Source: GWA1-54-12 sp964489845 (lineage in GTDB: Bacteria > Patescibacteriota > Minisyncoccia > UBA6257 > GWB1-50-10). From it: a DNA stretch of 26,366 nt. The stretch spans positions 1 to 26,366 of the forward strand of contig CAZAZV010000010.1 in assembly GCA_964489845.1 (NCBI GenBank), given 5' to 3'. Shown piece by piece: positions 1 to 8,070 of the stretch; positions within the stretch are counted from its first letter, which is position 1; the number at the start of each line of letters is the position of its first letter. Made by a program: the position numbers and the translations under genes. The notes under the pieces were generated by a model. It did not search any database. It was not told the origin of the DNA and saw only the letters and a program-made list of their open reading frames with translations.

Positions 1-1
1 G

Positions 2-817
2 GTGAAGCGCGGGGCAATCGGAACCGGCAAACTGGGCTTGAGGGGGGCGGCGGCTGGCGGAGCCGCGGTGGGCAGAGGATTGCGGGATTTGGCGCTTACC
101 GCCAGAACGAGGACCAAAAACGGCGAGACGACGTCTGCGCTCCAGCGCGGAATCAGCAAACTCTCCAATGTCCCCGGTTTCAGAAAATTCGCTGCAAACA
201 CCAATGCGCGCATTCAGGACTTGCTGCAGGAACGCGGTAAGGTTGTTGACAACAAGGCTGAGAAGCTTGAAAAAACAACCAAAGAGGAGCTTACCAACCT
301 CCTCGCCTCAACTACCCGCGTCGCTACCGACGAAGACGTAGTCGCACGGTTCATTGCGGCGCTCAAGAAGGGCATTAACGTGCAGGCTATCATGCAGCCG
401 GAGCAATATGACCGCGCGCTCGGTGCTGTTCAAAGGCTTAGCAAACAGAAAGATGTTACTAAAATGCGCCCCGATCTCGCTACCGTTCTCGGCGGTGATG
501 TGCGGAAGGTGATGGGGAAGCTCACTGCGAAGCAAGCGGCTGAAGATATCAAGAAGGAGGCCTACGAACACGAGGAGGTAACTATCATGCTTGAGCCGGC
601 ACACATCCGCCAGATCGGCACTACCAGTTCGCCGGAGACAAAAGAGACCATTGCGAAGACCGTGGGACAATTGATGGCAAAACGAACCACGCTAAGCCCC
701 GAAGACCAGCGGCGGCTCGACCGCGTGCTTGAGCGCATAGAGACCGACTTCAACTGGCAACCGTACATCACGTGGACGCCGAAACATAAGCCGAAATCCG
801 AAGGGGAAACAATATAA
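2..817 (+). CDS. C-terminal part of an unidentified protein, possibly the tail of a VirB6/TrbL-like membrane protein (5' partial)
   Basis: The frame is open from the window edge. A GTG at base 2 could be a start, but it is more likely internal because the gene probably continues upstream. The visible 271 residues start with a Gly/Ala-rich basic stretch and continue as a charged, mostly helical and soluble region rich in Lys, Glu and Gln. There is no membrane segment and no motif I recognise. It is the first gene of a cluster with PrgI- and VirB4-like genes. In such clusters a large polytopic VirB6/TrbL protein often sits here, and its cytosolic tail could look like this. That assignment is inference from position only. 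It ends 8 bases before the next gene. Confidence 0.55.
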   Translation: MKRGAIGTGKLGLRGAAAGGAAVGRGLRDLALTARTRTKNGETTSALQRGISKLSNVPGFRKFAANTNARIQDLLQERGKVVDNKAEKLEKTTKEELTNLLASTTRVATDEDVVARFIAALKKGINVQAIMQPEQYDRALGAVQRLSKQKDVTKMRPDLATVLGGDVRKVMGKLTAKQAAEDIKKEAYEHEEVTIMLEPAHIRQIGTTSSPETKETIAKTVGQLMAKRTTLSPEDQRRLDRVLERIETDFNWQPYITWTPKHKPKSEGETI

Positions 818-825
818 CCATCATT

Positions 826-1746
826 ATGGCCCTCACTCCGCAACAAGAAATACTTGAGACGGTGCCGCAGAGCATCCGTTCGTGGCTAAGCTCCGATACC
901 GTCATTGCTTTCCTGCAAGGGCTTGCCAAGAGACTCGGCCTGCACCGCGAGCGGGCACGCGTTTTGCCCTTCGCCCTGTTCCGCCTCGTTATCAAAGACA
1001 TTCACCCTGCTGAATTTATCAATACGCTTTCTGAAGAACTCATTATCGGGCACGAATCGGCACGAACCATCGCTGCAGAACTGGTTATGCACGTCCTTGC
1101 CCCCATCAAGCCGGCGCTCGACGCATGGGGGGTTAACGTCGACCTCGTCGATGCTGAGACAGCGGAGGCGTCTGCGCGTGCGGTGCATGAGGAACCAAGT
1201 GAAGCGGCACTGGAAGAAGCGAAAGAGGAAATAGAAAAAGCGGAACCGGAGGAAACCAAGGAAGAGAGAGAAGAGGGGGAGACAAAACCCGGCGATTACG
1301 AAACGGATGTCGGGTTTCCCGGAGGAAGGCCGATATCTTTAATGGGCAGCCCGACTTCGGGGAGCGAGGGAAAACCATTCATCCTTCACACAGAAGCCGA
1401 GGCGGCGGCGACCGAAGAGGAAACTCCCCGAAAGCGATTCTCGCTCTCTTCGCTCGGCGGAGGATTCTTCGGGAACGCGCCGCAGACGGCCGACGGCGCA
1501 CCGGGCGCAGAAGTGAACCTTCCGAAATTTCTCAACAAATCCAAGCAGAAACCGGAACAGAAAGTCGTCCACTACAGTGAGCGGCGGATGCCGAATGACA
1601 ACGCGGGGAACGACCAGGGATTTATCGACTTAAGCACCATAGAATCCCGTCAGGGCGAGGCGGAACCACCACGCGGCACACCGGAGGTGAAACCAAATAT
1701 CAAAGGGAATACGATAGATTTGAGAGGCGAAAATGGCTCGGTTTAG
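826..1746 (+). CDS. Hypothetical protein: helical N-terminal domain plus long acidic disordered tail
   Basis: 306 residues, no family recognised. Residues 1-105 look like a compact helical domain (Leu/Ala/Ile-rich, no membrane segment). From about residue 118 there is a strongly acidic Glu/Lys stretch, then Gly/Pro/Ser-rich sequence to the end that is probably disordered. Two short hydrophobic or aromatic islands stand out in the tail: FILHTE at 185-190 and VVHYSE at 247-252. These could be docking motifs. The 3' end overlaps the PrgI-like gene by 14 bases, so the two are probably translated together, and a role in the same secretion-type complex is likely by context. A TATAAC element ends 7 bases before the ATG and may be a -10 box. 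Confidence 0.75.
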   Translation: MALTPQQEILETVPQSIRSWLSSDTVIAFLQGLAKRLGLHRERARVLPFALFRLVIKDIHPAEFINTLSEELIIGHESARTIAAELVMHVLAPIKPALDAWGVNVDLVDAETAEASARAVHEEPSEAALEEAKEEIEKAEPEETKEEREEGETKPGDYETDVGFPGGRPISLMGSPTSGSEGKPFILHTEAEAAATEEETPRKRFSLSSLGGGFFGNAPQTADGAPGAEVNLPKFLNKSKQKPEQKVVHYSERRMPNDNAGNDQGFIDLSTIESRQGEAEPPRGTPEVKPNIKGNTIDLRGENGSV

Positions 1747-2242
1747 CGTACCGCAATTCATAGAGGAGAAGTCGAAGATTATCGGGCCCTTGACGCTCGT
1801 CCAATTTTTTTACATCGGCGCGGGAGCGGGCATCGCCGTACTCGCGTTCTATGCTATCCAGAACTTCGCAATCAAATTTTTCATCATCGCGCTCTCCGTC
1901 GGCATCTCCGTCGCGCTCGCATTCGTGAACCTGAACGGCCAGACGCTCCCGAAGCTCCTGCTCTCCGCACTTAACTTCTGGCAGAAGCCGAGCCGATATG
2001 TGTGGAAGCGAGACCTCCCGACACAGAGCATCGATGTCACGAGTTTGCAAAAAATCAACGAACTGCGGCGGGGGATGAGTTTGCAGGGACTTATTAAGGT
2101 GGCGACACTGAAAGTCACGACCGGCAGTTTGCCGTTCTTTAACAAACCGGAGAAGAAACCGATGGCGGAGAAGACGCCGCAATACCAGGATGTGCGATTC
2201 ATGACGGGAGAGACGAGACGAGTGAAGCGAGTCGATTACTAA
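1733..2242 (+). CDS. prgI: PrgI family membrane protein of a type IV secretion-like system
   Basis: 169 residues. The N-terminus MARFSVPQFIEEKSKIIGPL is followed by two closely spaced hydrophobic segments at about residues 22-43 and 47-64, then a cytosolic part with a WQKPSRYVWKRD-type motif near 81-92. This small protein with two N-terminal membrane helices, placed directly before a VirB4-type ATPase gene, is the classic PrgI arrangement known from Gram-positive conjugation systems, where PrgI is an inner membrane partner of the ATPase and channel. The start overlaps the previous gene and is preceded by a weak GAGAGG. The C-terminal part, from about residue 110, is lineage-specific and unfamiliar. 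The family call is fairly secure; what the system transports is unknown. Confidence 0.82.
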   Translation: MARFSVPQFIEEKSKIIGPLTLVQFFYIGAGAGIAVLAFYAIQNFAIKFFIIALSVGISVALAFVNLNGQTLPKLLLSALNFWQKPSRYVWKRDLPTQSIDVTSLQKINELRRGMSLQGLIKVATLKVTTGSLPFFNKPEKKPMAEKTPQYQDVRFMTGETRRVKRVDY

Positions 2243-2244
2243 GA

Positions 2245-2250
2245 TATAAT
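2245..2250 (+). promoter_or_regulatory. Consensus -10 box (TATAAT) directly before the VirB4 N-terminal gene
   Basis: A perfect TATAAT lies just after the prgI stop and ends 6 bases before the ATG at 2257. Transcription would begin at or next to the A of the start codon, giving a leaderless mRNA. No good -35 hexamer is seen 16-18 bases upstream. It could therefore be fortuitous AT-rich spacer sequence, but the same spacing recurs before other genes in this window. Confidence 0.4.
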
Positions 2251-2256
2251 GAATGT

Positions 2257-2916
2257 ATGCCAGGCATCGGAGCAACACAACAATTCGTACGGATACAGGA
2301 CATCAAAGACGACGTGGTATACCTCAAGAACGGGGGCATGCGCAAGGTTCTCATGGTGAGCGGCGTCAATTTCGATTTGAAATCGGAAGAGGAGCAAGAC
2401 ATTGTCCTGCACAGCTTTCAATCCCTCTTGAACGGCCTTGATTTCTCGCTGCAGTTTTTCATCCACTCGCGGAAAGTGAACGTGAAGCGCTACCTGGAGA
2501 AAATAAAGGTGCGGGAGTCACAGGAGCAAAACGAGCTCCTACGGACGCAGATCGAGGAGTACATAGAGTTCGTCAAAACGTTCGTGGCGGAAAACCCCAT
2601 CATCGCCAAGAGCTTCTTCGTCGTCATTCCCTACGACCCCTTGGCGGGAGCGGAGCAGGCAAGGGGTCTCTTGTCCGGGATTCTGGGAAGCGGGGCGTCG
2701 AAGAGGGCGAAGGCGGAGGGCGCGGAGCGGGCAATCCAGCAGCTCGGGCACCGCGTCGAAGAGGTGACGGGCGCGCTTGAAAACATAGGGCTCAACGTCA
2801 CGCCGCTCACGACACCGGAGCTCATCGAGCTTTTCTACAATCTCTACAATCCGGAACTTACCGAGAAACAAGGAAAGGAAATCCCCTATGGAAATCAAAG
2901 TACCGCAACCATTTAA
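2257..2916 (+). CDS. VirB4/TraC N-terminal-like protein without ATPase domain
   Basis: 219 residues. The early part (about 10-75) has the beta-alpha pattern seen at the N-terminus of VirB4/TraC ATPases: a strand with VYLKNGG, then a hydrophobic VLMVSGVNF strand, then a helix and an LQFFIHSRK strand. A long helical region follows, and a Gly/Lys-rich insert near 130-150. There is no Walker A or B motif, so this is not an ATPase by itself. The following gene overlaps by 29 bases in another frame and carries its own VirB4 N-terminal region plus the motor domain. The pair probably acts together at the membrane base of the secretion machine. The start at 2257 is supported by the TATAAT 6 bases upstream. 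Function is inferred from similarity of pattern and from context. Confidence 0.7.
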   Translation: MPGIGATQQFVRIQDIKDDVVYLKNGGMRKVLMVSGVNFDLKSEEEQDIVLHSFQSLLNGLDFSLQFFIHSRKVNVKRYLEKIKVRESQEQNELLRTQIEEYIEFVKTFVAENPIIAKSFFVVIPYDPLAGAEQARGLLSGILGSGASKRAKAEGAERAIQQLGHRVEEVTGALENIGLNVTPLTTPELIELFYNLYNPELTEKQGKEIPYGNQSTATI

Positions 2917-4642
2917 GCCGTCCGAGGAGCGCATCGCGAACATCATCGCTCCGGCAGGCGTCGAGGTCGGACCGAACTATCTCAAGTCGGGCGACTACAT
3001 CGCGCGCACCTTTTTCATCTTCACGTACCCGCGCTATCTCACGAGCGGCTGGTTCTCTCCAATCATCAACCTCGCTGAAATGATGGATATTGCGATTTTC
3101 GTGCACCCGATGGACAGCGCGACCGCTCTGAAAAATCTGCGCAAGAAAGTGACTGAGGTGGAAGTGGAGCTTGCCGAGCGCGAAGAAAAAGGATTCGTGC
3201 GCGACCCGCAGCTCGAGACGGCGTACGAGGACATCGAGACGCTCCGCGACTCGCTCCTGCAGGGGACCGAGAAACTGTACCGCATCGGCGTGTACATCAC
3301 GATTTACGCGACCACGAACGAGGCGCTCGAACAACTTGAAAATACTATCGAATCGCTCCTCGAGGCGAAACTGATTTACGTCAAACCGGCGCTCTTCAGA
3401 CAAGAAGAAGGATTGAATGCCACGCTCCCGCTCTGTGAAGACAAGCTCCAGGTACACACCCCGCTCAATACCGAAACGGCTTCCTCGCTCTTTCCGTTCG
3501 TTTCTCCCGACCTCACGTCCGACGAGGGCATCCTCTACGGCGTCAACATGCACAACAACAGCTTGGTGATTTTCGACCGTTTTGAGCTCGCAAACGCGAA
3601 CTCCGTCGTCTTCGCGACCTCCGGTTCCGGCAAGTCGTACGCCTCGAAACTCGAAATCCTGCGGTCGCTTATGATGGGCACTGATGTGATCGTCATTGAC
3701 CCCGAGAACGAGTACGAGAATCTCGCGAATGCCGTCGGGGGGAGTTTCTTCAAAATCTCGCTCACGTCGAAGAACACAATTAATCCCTTCGACATACCGA
3801 TTATTCCCGAAGACGAAGACCCGGCGAACGTCTTCAAGTCGCACGTTCTGAACCTCACCGGCCTCATCAAATTGATGCTCGGCGAAGTGACGCCCGAGGA
3901 AGAATCGCTCCTCGACCGCGCGATCATCGAGACGTATGCGGCGCGCGACATATCCGCCGAGAATTTCGGTAAGAACAAGGAAATGAACGCCCCGCTCCTC
4001 GAGGACTTCCAAGCCGTCCTGCGAAATACCGAAGGCGGCGGCGCCATCGCGGAGCGCCTCGACAAGTACGTACGCGGCTCGTACGCGGGTTTCACGAACG
4101 TGCCAACGAACGTCGATACCACAAATCGCTTCATTATTTTCTCAATACGGGACCTTGAAGACGAACTCCGCCCCATCGCGATGTACATCGTCCTGAACTT
4201 CGTGTGGCGCCTCGTGCGCTCGGAACTCAAGCGGCGGATGCTCGTTATCGACGAAGCGTGGTGGATGATGCAGCACAAGGACAGCGCCTCGTTCCTCTTC
4301 GGACTCGTGAAGCGGGCGCGCAAGTACTATCTCGGTGTCACGACTATCACGCAGAACGTCGACGACTTCCTGGACTCCCCCTACGGCAAACCAATCGTTA
4401 CCAACGCCGCGCTCCAGCTGCTCATGAAGCAGGCGCCCGCGAGCATCAACACGCTCGCCGAGGCGTTCGCGCTTACGGAACGGGAGAAGTCGTTCCTTCT
4501 CGAGACGCGGGTGGGAGAAGGAATCTTCTTCGTCGGCCTGAAGCATGTCGCCATCAGAATCATCGCGTCGTACACCGAGGACCAAATCATCACCACCAAC
4601 CCGGAGCAGATGTTGCAATTGAGGCAATCAAAGGCGGAGTAG
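2888..4642 (+). CDS. virB4: VirB4-family conjugation/secretion ATPase
   Basis: 584 residues. Residues 1-200 match the VirB4/TraC/CagE N-terminal region, including a SGDYIARTFFIFTYPRY-type strand near 35-52 and an IAIFVHP strand. The motor domain follows: Walker A GSGKS at 246-250, an IDPENEYE segment after it, and Walker B LVIDE at 452-456 followed by AWWMM. TITQNVDDF and KQAP motifs further on are typical of the VirB4/HerA fold. In known systems this ATPase energises subunit assembly and substrate transfer at the inner membrane. The ATG is preceded by AAGGAAAGG, a reasonable ribosome binding site, inside the end of the previous gene. The protein is shorter than typical VirB4 (about 800 residues), because the upstream gene seems to supply an extra N-terminal module. 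Confidence 0.92.
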   Translation: MEIKVPQPFKPSEERIANIIAPAGVEVGPNYLKSGDYIARTFFIFTYPRYLTSGWFSPIINLAEMMDIAIFVHPMDSATALKNLRKKVTEVEVELAEREEKGFVRDPQLETAYEDIETLRDSLLQGTEKLYRIGVYITIYATTNEALEQLENTIESLLEAKLIYVKPALFRQEEGLNATLPLCEDKLQVHTPLNTETASSLFPFVSPDLTSDEGILYGVNMHNNSLVIFDRFELANANSVVFATSGSGKSYASKLEILRSLMMGTDVIVIDPENEYENLANAVGGSFFKISLTSKNTINPFDIPIIPEDEDPANVFKSHVLNLTGLIKLMLGEVTPEEESLLDRAIIETYAARDISAENFGKNKEMNAPLLEDFQAVLRNTEGGGAIAERLDKYVRGSYAGFTNVPTNVDTTNRFIIFSIRDLEDELRPIAMYIVLNFVWRLVRSELKRRMLVIDEAWWMMQHKDSASFLFGLVKRARKYYLGVTTITQNVDDFLDSPYGKPIVTNAALQLLMKQAPASINTLAEAFALTEREKSFLLETRVGEGIFFVGLKHVAIRIIASYTEDQIITTNPEQMLQLRQSKAE

Positions 4643-4676
4643 GCGGCGGAAAGAATAGATACTAGAATACATACAT

Positions 4677-5057
4677 ATGGCGACAACGCAAACCCTTAAA
4701 ACCATCAAGCAACACGCGACGCCAAGCGAGTCGAAAACGAAGCCCTTCAATGTGGCGGAGCTCGGTATCGGGACGCTCTTGTGCCTCCTTGTCGATGGCA
4801 CGTCGGCGCTTCTCGAGCTCATTCCCGCCATCGGATATCTTCCTGCGGCCGCCTTGCGTGCCGGCGCGAATTTCGGAACCACGTTCTGGATTATCGCCAA
4901 ACGCGGCAATGCGCGACTGGAGCGCCAGCTTGCCAAACAAGCCGCGGGCCTCATCCCGTTCCTCCCCGCCGTCACCGCGGCGTTCGTGACGGAGGCGATT
5001 ATTCACAATAAAGAGGCGAAGGGCGGGCATTTGCCGCTCCCTGCGGGCAAGAAATGA
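4677..5057 (+). CDS. Small membrane protein of the secretion cluster, unknown function
   Basis: 126 residues, no recognised family. After a polar N-terminus (1-26) there are hydrophobic stretches at about 28-62 and 90-106, suggesting two or three membrane segments separated by a basic loop (AKRGNARLERQLAKQ). The C-terminus is short and basic. It lies 34 bases after virB4 and overlaps the next gene by ATGA, so it belongs to the same transcription unit. A structural or chaperone role in the secretion-like apparatus is only a guess from position. A TAGAAT element ends 8 bases before the ATG. Confidence 0.7.
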   Translation: MATTQTLKTIKQHATPSESKTKPFNVAELGIGTLLCLLVDGTSALLELIPAIGYLPAAALRAGANFGTTFWIIAKRGNARLERQLAKQAAGLIPFLPAVTAAFVTEAIIHNKEAKGGHLPLPAGKK

Positions 5058-5761
5058 TGCGGATGCAACGTATTATAAAATACGCAGAAACGGCGGTTGG
5101 GATTTTCGCCTTGTTTGTCGCACTTGGTGCCTCATTCGTGCACGCGCAGGGACCGCTCCAGCTCGCGCTTACCTGGCAAGCGGACAATTCGTATCCTTCC
5201 GATTACCCGCTGAAGGCCGATGCGACCGGGAATACGCCGGTCACGGTGTCGCTCGCGGGCCTACGGGACGGGAAGTTCGCTGACTTGTCGCAGACAAATA
5301 TCGCCTGGTGGCGCGACGGCAGCTATTTCGGGGGCGGAATTGGCATGACGTCGATTGTGTTCAATGTCGAGTGGCGATACAAGCGACCGGGCACGAGCTA
5401 TCTCGTACGCGCCATCGCGACGTATAACGGGACGCGCATCGATACGGCGATAAGCATCCCCGTCGCGGCGCAGCGCGTCGTGCTCCAGACGCCGTACCTC
5501 AATAACCAGGTGCCAAAGGGGAGCATCGTCACGGTTACCGCTGTGCCGTATTTCTTCAACATCGGCGGACTTGGCGACCTGACGTTTCAGTGGACGATTA
5601 ACGGGCAGCTCCAACCCGCGCAAACGGGACAGAACGTCGCGACGGTCACAATCGCCAACGACACCGCACTTGTTGGCAGCTATGTTCCTGTTTCTGTACA
5701 GGCGACGAATATGGCAAAATTGGAGCAGGCGACGGCGATGATAAATTTGGCGGTACAATGA
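5054..5761 (+). CDS. Exported beta-rich protein of the secretion cluster
   Basis: 235 residues. A typical signal peptide is seen: basic start, hydrophobic core around 14-27, and a likely cleavage site after VHA near residue 31. The mature part is rich in Val, Thr, Ala and Asn with alternating hydrophobic residues and two segments of about 90 residues that read like immunoglobulin or PKD-type beta sandwiches (for example the FQWTINGQ strand in the second). No catalytic motif is visible. It is joined to both neighbours by 4-base ATGA overlaps, so tight co-translation is likely. It may be a surface or periplasm-like component of the secretion/pilus machine. The exact family is not recognised. 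Confidence 0.72.
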   Translation: MMRMQRIIKYAETAVGIFALFVALGASFVHAQGPLQLALTWQADNSYPSDYPLKADATGNTPVTVSLAGLRDGKFADLSQTNIAWWRDGSYFGGGIGMTSIVFNVEWRYKRPGTSYLVRAIATYNGTRIDTAISIPVAAQRVVLQTPYLNNQVPKGSIVTVTAVPYFFNIGGLGDLTFQWTINGQLQPAQTGQNVATVTIANDTALVGSYVPVSVQATNMAKLEQATAMINLAVQ

Positions 5762-6915
5762 AGAAACGGAGCCGCACATATTTTCTGTCCCTCATGCTCG
5801 GCGTCCTTGGTGCCCCTTTCTTTGTCTATGCCAAAGTGAGCGGGCCGATAAACGTTGACATATCGAGTCTGCCGACCACGGGCACCAATTCTCTTGGTCA
5901 TTTTATCAATGGCCTTTACCAATCGTCTCTCGGACTCGGCGCACTCGCTGCATTCGTCGTGATTACTGCCGGCGGCGTTTTCTACGCCGTCTCGGGAGCA
6001 ATCAATAAGAAGCAGGAAGGGCTCGACTGGATCAAGGGTGCCATCTTCGGTCTCGTCCTCCTCCTCGGCGCATTCGTAATTTTCAATACGATTAATCCGC
6101 AGGTTACGAAATTGCAGGAACCCGGAGCGGGTAGCGGTGGACTTGGCGGTGGATTGCGGGACCTTCAGTCTTCGCAGCCGAACCTCAACGTGCTCACCGC
6201 AACTTATAACTGTCCCAGTGGTCTCGTGCGCAACGAGACCAGATCAAGTATCGTAGAAACCACCTGCAGCGGGGATACGTGCGCTCCAGCTCAAATACAG
6301 TACTTTACAACCTTCTATGTGGTGTATGACCAAAATCTTGCCGCTCTTTCGGCGGGAAACCAGGTGACGGACACGACCGTTCACAAAACGTACCCGGCCA
6401 CAAGTAACCCAACAACCATTAGCGCCAATGTCGCCGACTACCGGAAAAACCACTTCTCTACCGATGTTGCATTGGTGGCGAGCGTGCCGAGTGAGTCGTC
6501 TGCCGCCCTGCATGCCACAAACGCCAGCGGAGGCACCGGCTGCCTTAATGGGGAGCCGTCACTTACTACACAGTACACTTCTCAAACCGATCGGGGGTAT
6601 TACGCGGTCTGCTCCAATGCTGCCAGCCTCATCCAGACCGCGCTCAGTGGGAGCAAGGGAATCAACACAATAAAGCTTTTCTATACCAGAATCGACGCCT
6701 CAAAATCCCCACCGAAGGAATACACTGATACGTATGTGTTTTCCAATCAATGCTTCAACACTCTCACGTTGCAACAGGCACTTGATGCGCTTTCTGCCGC
6801 GAATATTTCGGCGGACCTTACCAGCGCATATGTGCAACCCTGTACTTATGGCGGAGGCAGTAATTATTATGAATGCCATTGGGAAAAACCAGTTAATTGC
6901 ACCAATGGCTGTTAA
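5758..6915 (+). CDS. Pilin-like (TrbC/VirB2-type) membrane protein with a Cys-rich C-terminal ectodomain
   Basis: 385 residues. Signal peptide with likely cleavage after VYA at residue 25. Residues about 55-82 and 92-110 are two hydrophobic helices separated by a short basic loop (AINKKQEGLDWIKG), the layout of VirB2/TrbC-type pilins and of the pilin-like proteins annotated in Parcubacteria. A Gly-rich hinge (about 120-134) leads to some 250 residues rich in Thr, Ser and Asn with ten cysteines, an even number, clustered near 154-178 and at the very end. These probably form disulphides outside the cell. Ordinary pilins stop soon after the second helix, so the large ectodomain is unusual. Codon use in the 3' half (many AAC, ACC, CAA) looks less GC-biased than its neighbours. 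Confidence 0.7.
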   Translation: MKKRSRTYFLSLMLGVLGAPFFVYAKVSGPINVDISSLPTTGTNSLGHFINGLYQSSLGLGALAAFVVITAGGVFYAVSGAINKKQEGLDWIKGAIFGLVLLLGAFVIFNTINPQVTKLQEPGAGSGGLGGGLRDLQSSQPNLNVLTATYNCPSGLVRNETRSSIVETTCSGDTCAPAQIQYFTTFYVVYDQNLAALSAGNQVTDTTVHKTYPATSNPTTISANVADYRKNHFSTDVALVASVPSESSAALHATNASGGTGCLNGEPSLTTQYTSQTDRGYYAVCSNAASLIQTALSGSKGINTIKLFYTRIDASKSPPKEYTDTYVFSNQCFNTLTLQQALDALSAANISADLTSAYVQPCTYGGGSNYYECHWEKPVNCTNGC

Positions 6916-6918
6916 ATC

Positions 6919-8070
6919 ATGAAACCCATTTACCGCTTCGCGCTTATCATCACCGTCGTCCTCCTCGTGGGCCTTCTCGGGTACTTTATTTGGCAGTGGA
7001 TTCAACCGCACGCGCCGAAGACGCCCGTAGGCGGTGTCTTCCCGAGCGCGCCCTCTTCGACACAGGCACAAGCAACCACCACGACTCCGCTTCCCGCGTA
7101 TGAACTGAAGAAATTGTCCGACGACGGCGTATCCGTCTTCGACTCAATTATCGACCAGAGCGGCAATCCGCTCTACATCAAAACCGACGGCACGGTATAC
7201 GAACCGAAGCCGGGGCCCGACGCGGCGGTGGCTACCCAGACGTTCTCCGCGCTCAATTTCACGCTCCCAAGCCCCGATAACCGATACGCGCTCCTCGCCT
7301 ACGGCGACCCGAAGTTGCCGCAGTGGGTCATCTTCGATACCGCCGACCGCGTCTGGCGCCCCTTCAATGTGCCGATGTATACCGCCGCGTGGAAAGACAG
7401 CGCGACGCTCGTCGCGATTCTTCCGGGCGCGAACAGTACGCGGATACTTGCCACCGTGCCGGTCACGAGCAATTTCTCTGCGAGCTCGCCCGTCTACACG
7501 GCGCTCGTCAATCATTTCCCGCTTCTTGACGTGACGCTCTCGTGGTCCGATGCGCTCAATGCACTCATTGTGCAAGAGAAGGGTTCCGGCGATTACACGC
7601 CCCGCACGTGGCAGTTCGATACAAAAACCGATGCCCTGACGCTTCTCAATACCGGGAAGCCCGGCGCGCTTATTTCCTGGCTCCCCGGCGGTTATGCGCT
7701 CCAATACACCCCTCCCGCGACCTTCTCGGTCCTGCAGCACACGCTCGCGCTCGCGTTCCAGCCGCTCTTCACCACGCTCCCCGGCAAGTGTGACATTTCC
7801 GGTACCACGCTTTTCTGCTTCGCGCCCCTCACGTTTCCCACCTCACCCTTCACGAACGCGTTCGCCGAGGATTATTACCAGGGGAGCGCGAGAACTGTTG
7901 ACGAATTCTACGCCATCGACCTCGCAACCGGGACGCAAAACCATCTTTTCGTGAGCGGCTCTGAAAATATTCCCCAAATTGACGCGGAGGAGGTCCGCGC
8001 CGCGAGCACGTCAACGCTGTACTTCGTGAATCGGTACGACGGGGGGCTGTACGAACTGCAGATACACTAG
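6919..8070 (+). CDS. Membrane-anchored beta-rich (propeller-like) protein, unknown function
   Basis: 383 residues. One N-terminal membrane helix at about 7-27 without a cleavage site, then a Pro/Thr/Ser linker (about 33-60), then a large extracytoplasmic domain. That domain shows repeated units of SPDNRYALLAYG / WVIFDTADRVW / LSWSDALNALIV character, which resembles TolB- or WD-like beta propellers. Two cysteines near residues 291 and 299 (GKCDISGTTLFCF) could form a disulphide. It is the last gene of the plus-strand cluster, 3 bases after the pilin-like gene, and its stop overlaps the convergent jag stop by 4 bases (CTAG). A role as an outer scaffold of the secretion-like apparatus is inference. 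Confidence 0.7.
   Translation: MKPIYRFALIITVVLLVGLLGYFIWQWIQPHAPKTPVGGVFPSAPSSTQAQATTTTPLPAYELKKLSDDGVSVFDSIIDQSGNPLYIKTDGTVYEPKPGPDAAVATQTFSALNFTLPSPDNRYALLAYGDPKLPQWVIFDTADRVWRPFNVPMYTAAWKDSATLVAILPGANSTRILATVPVTSNFSASSPVYTALVNHFPLLDVTLSWSDALNALIVQEKGSGDYTPRTWQFDTKTDALTLLNTGKPGALISWLPGGYALQYTPPATFSVLQHTLALAFQPLFTTLPGKCDISGTTLFCFAPLTFPTSPFTNAFAEDYYQGSARTVDEFYAIDLATGTQNHLFVSGSENIPQIDAEEVRAASTSTLYFVNRYDGGLYELQIH

Noticed and set aside
2888..2916. Frameshift that split a single virB4 gene
   Set aside because: The second gene has its own plausible ribosome binding site, start and VirB4 N-terminal region, so a true two-gene arrangement is more likely; kept as an open question in the findings.
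2858..4012. Long open frame on the minus strand opposite virB4
   Set aside because: Shadow of the VirB4 frame: no motifs, biased composition, and the plus-strand product has clear Walker motifs.
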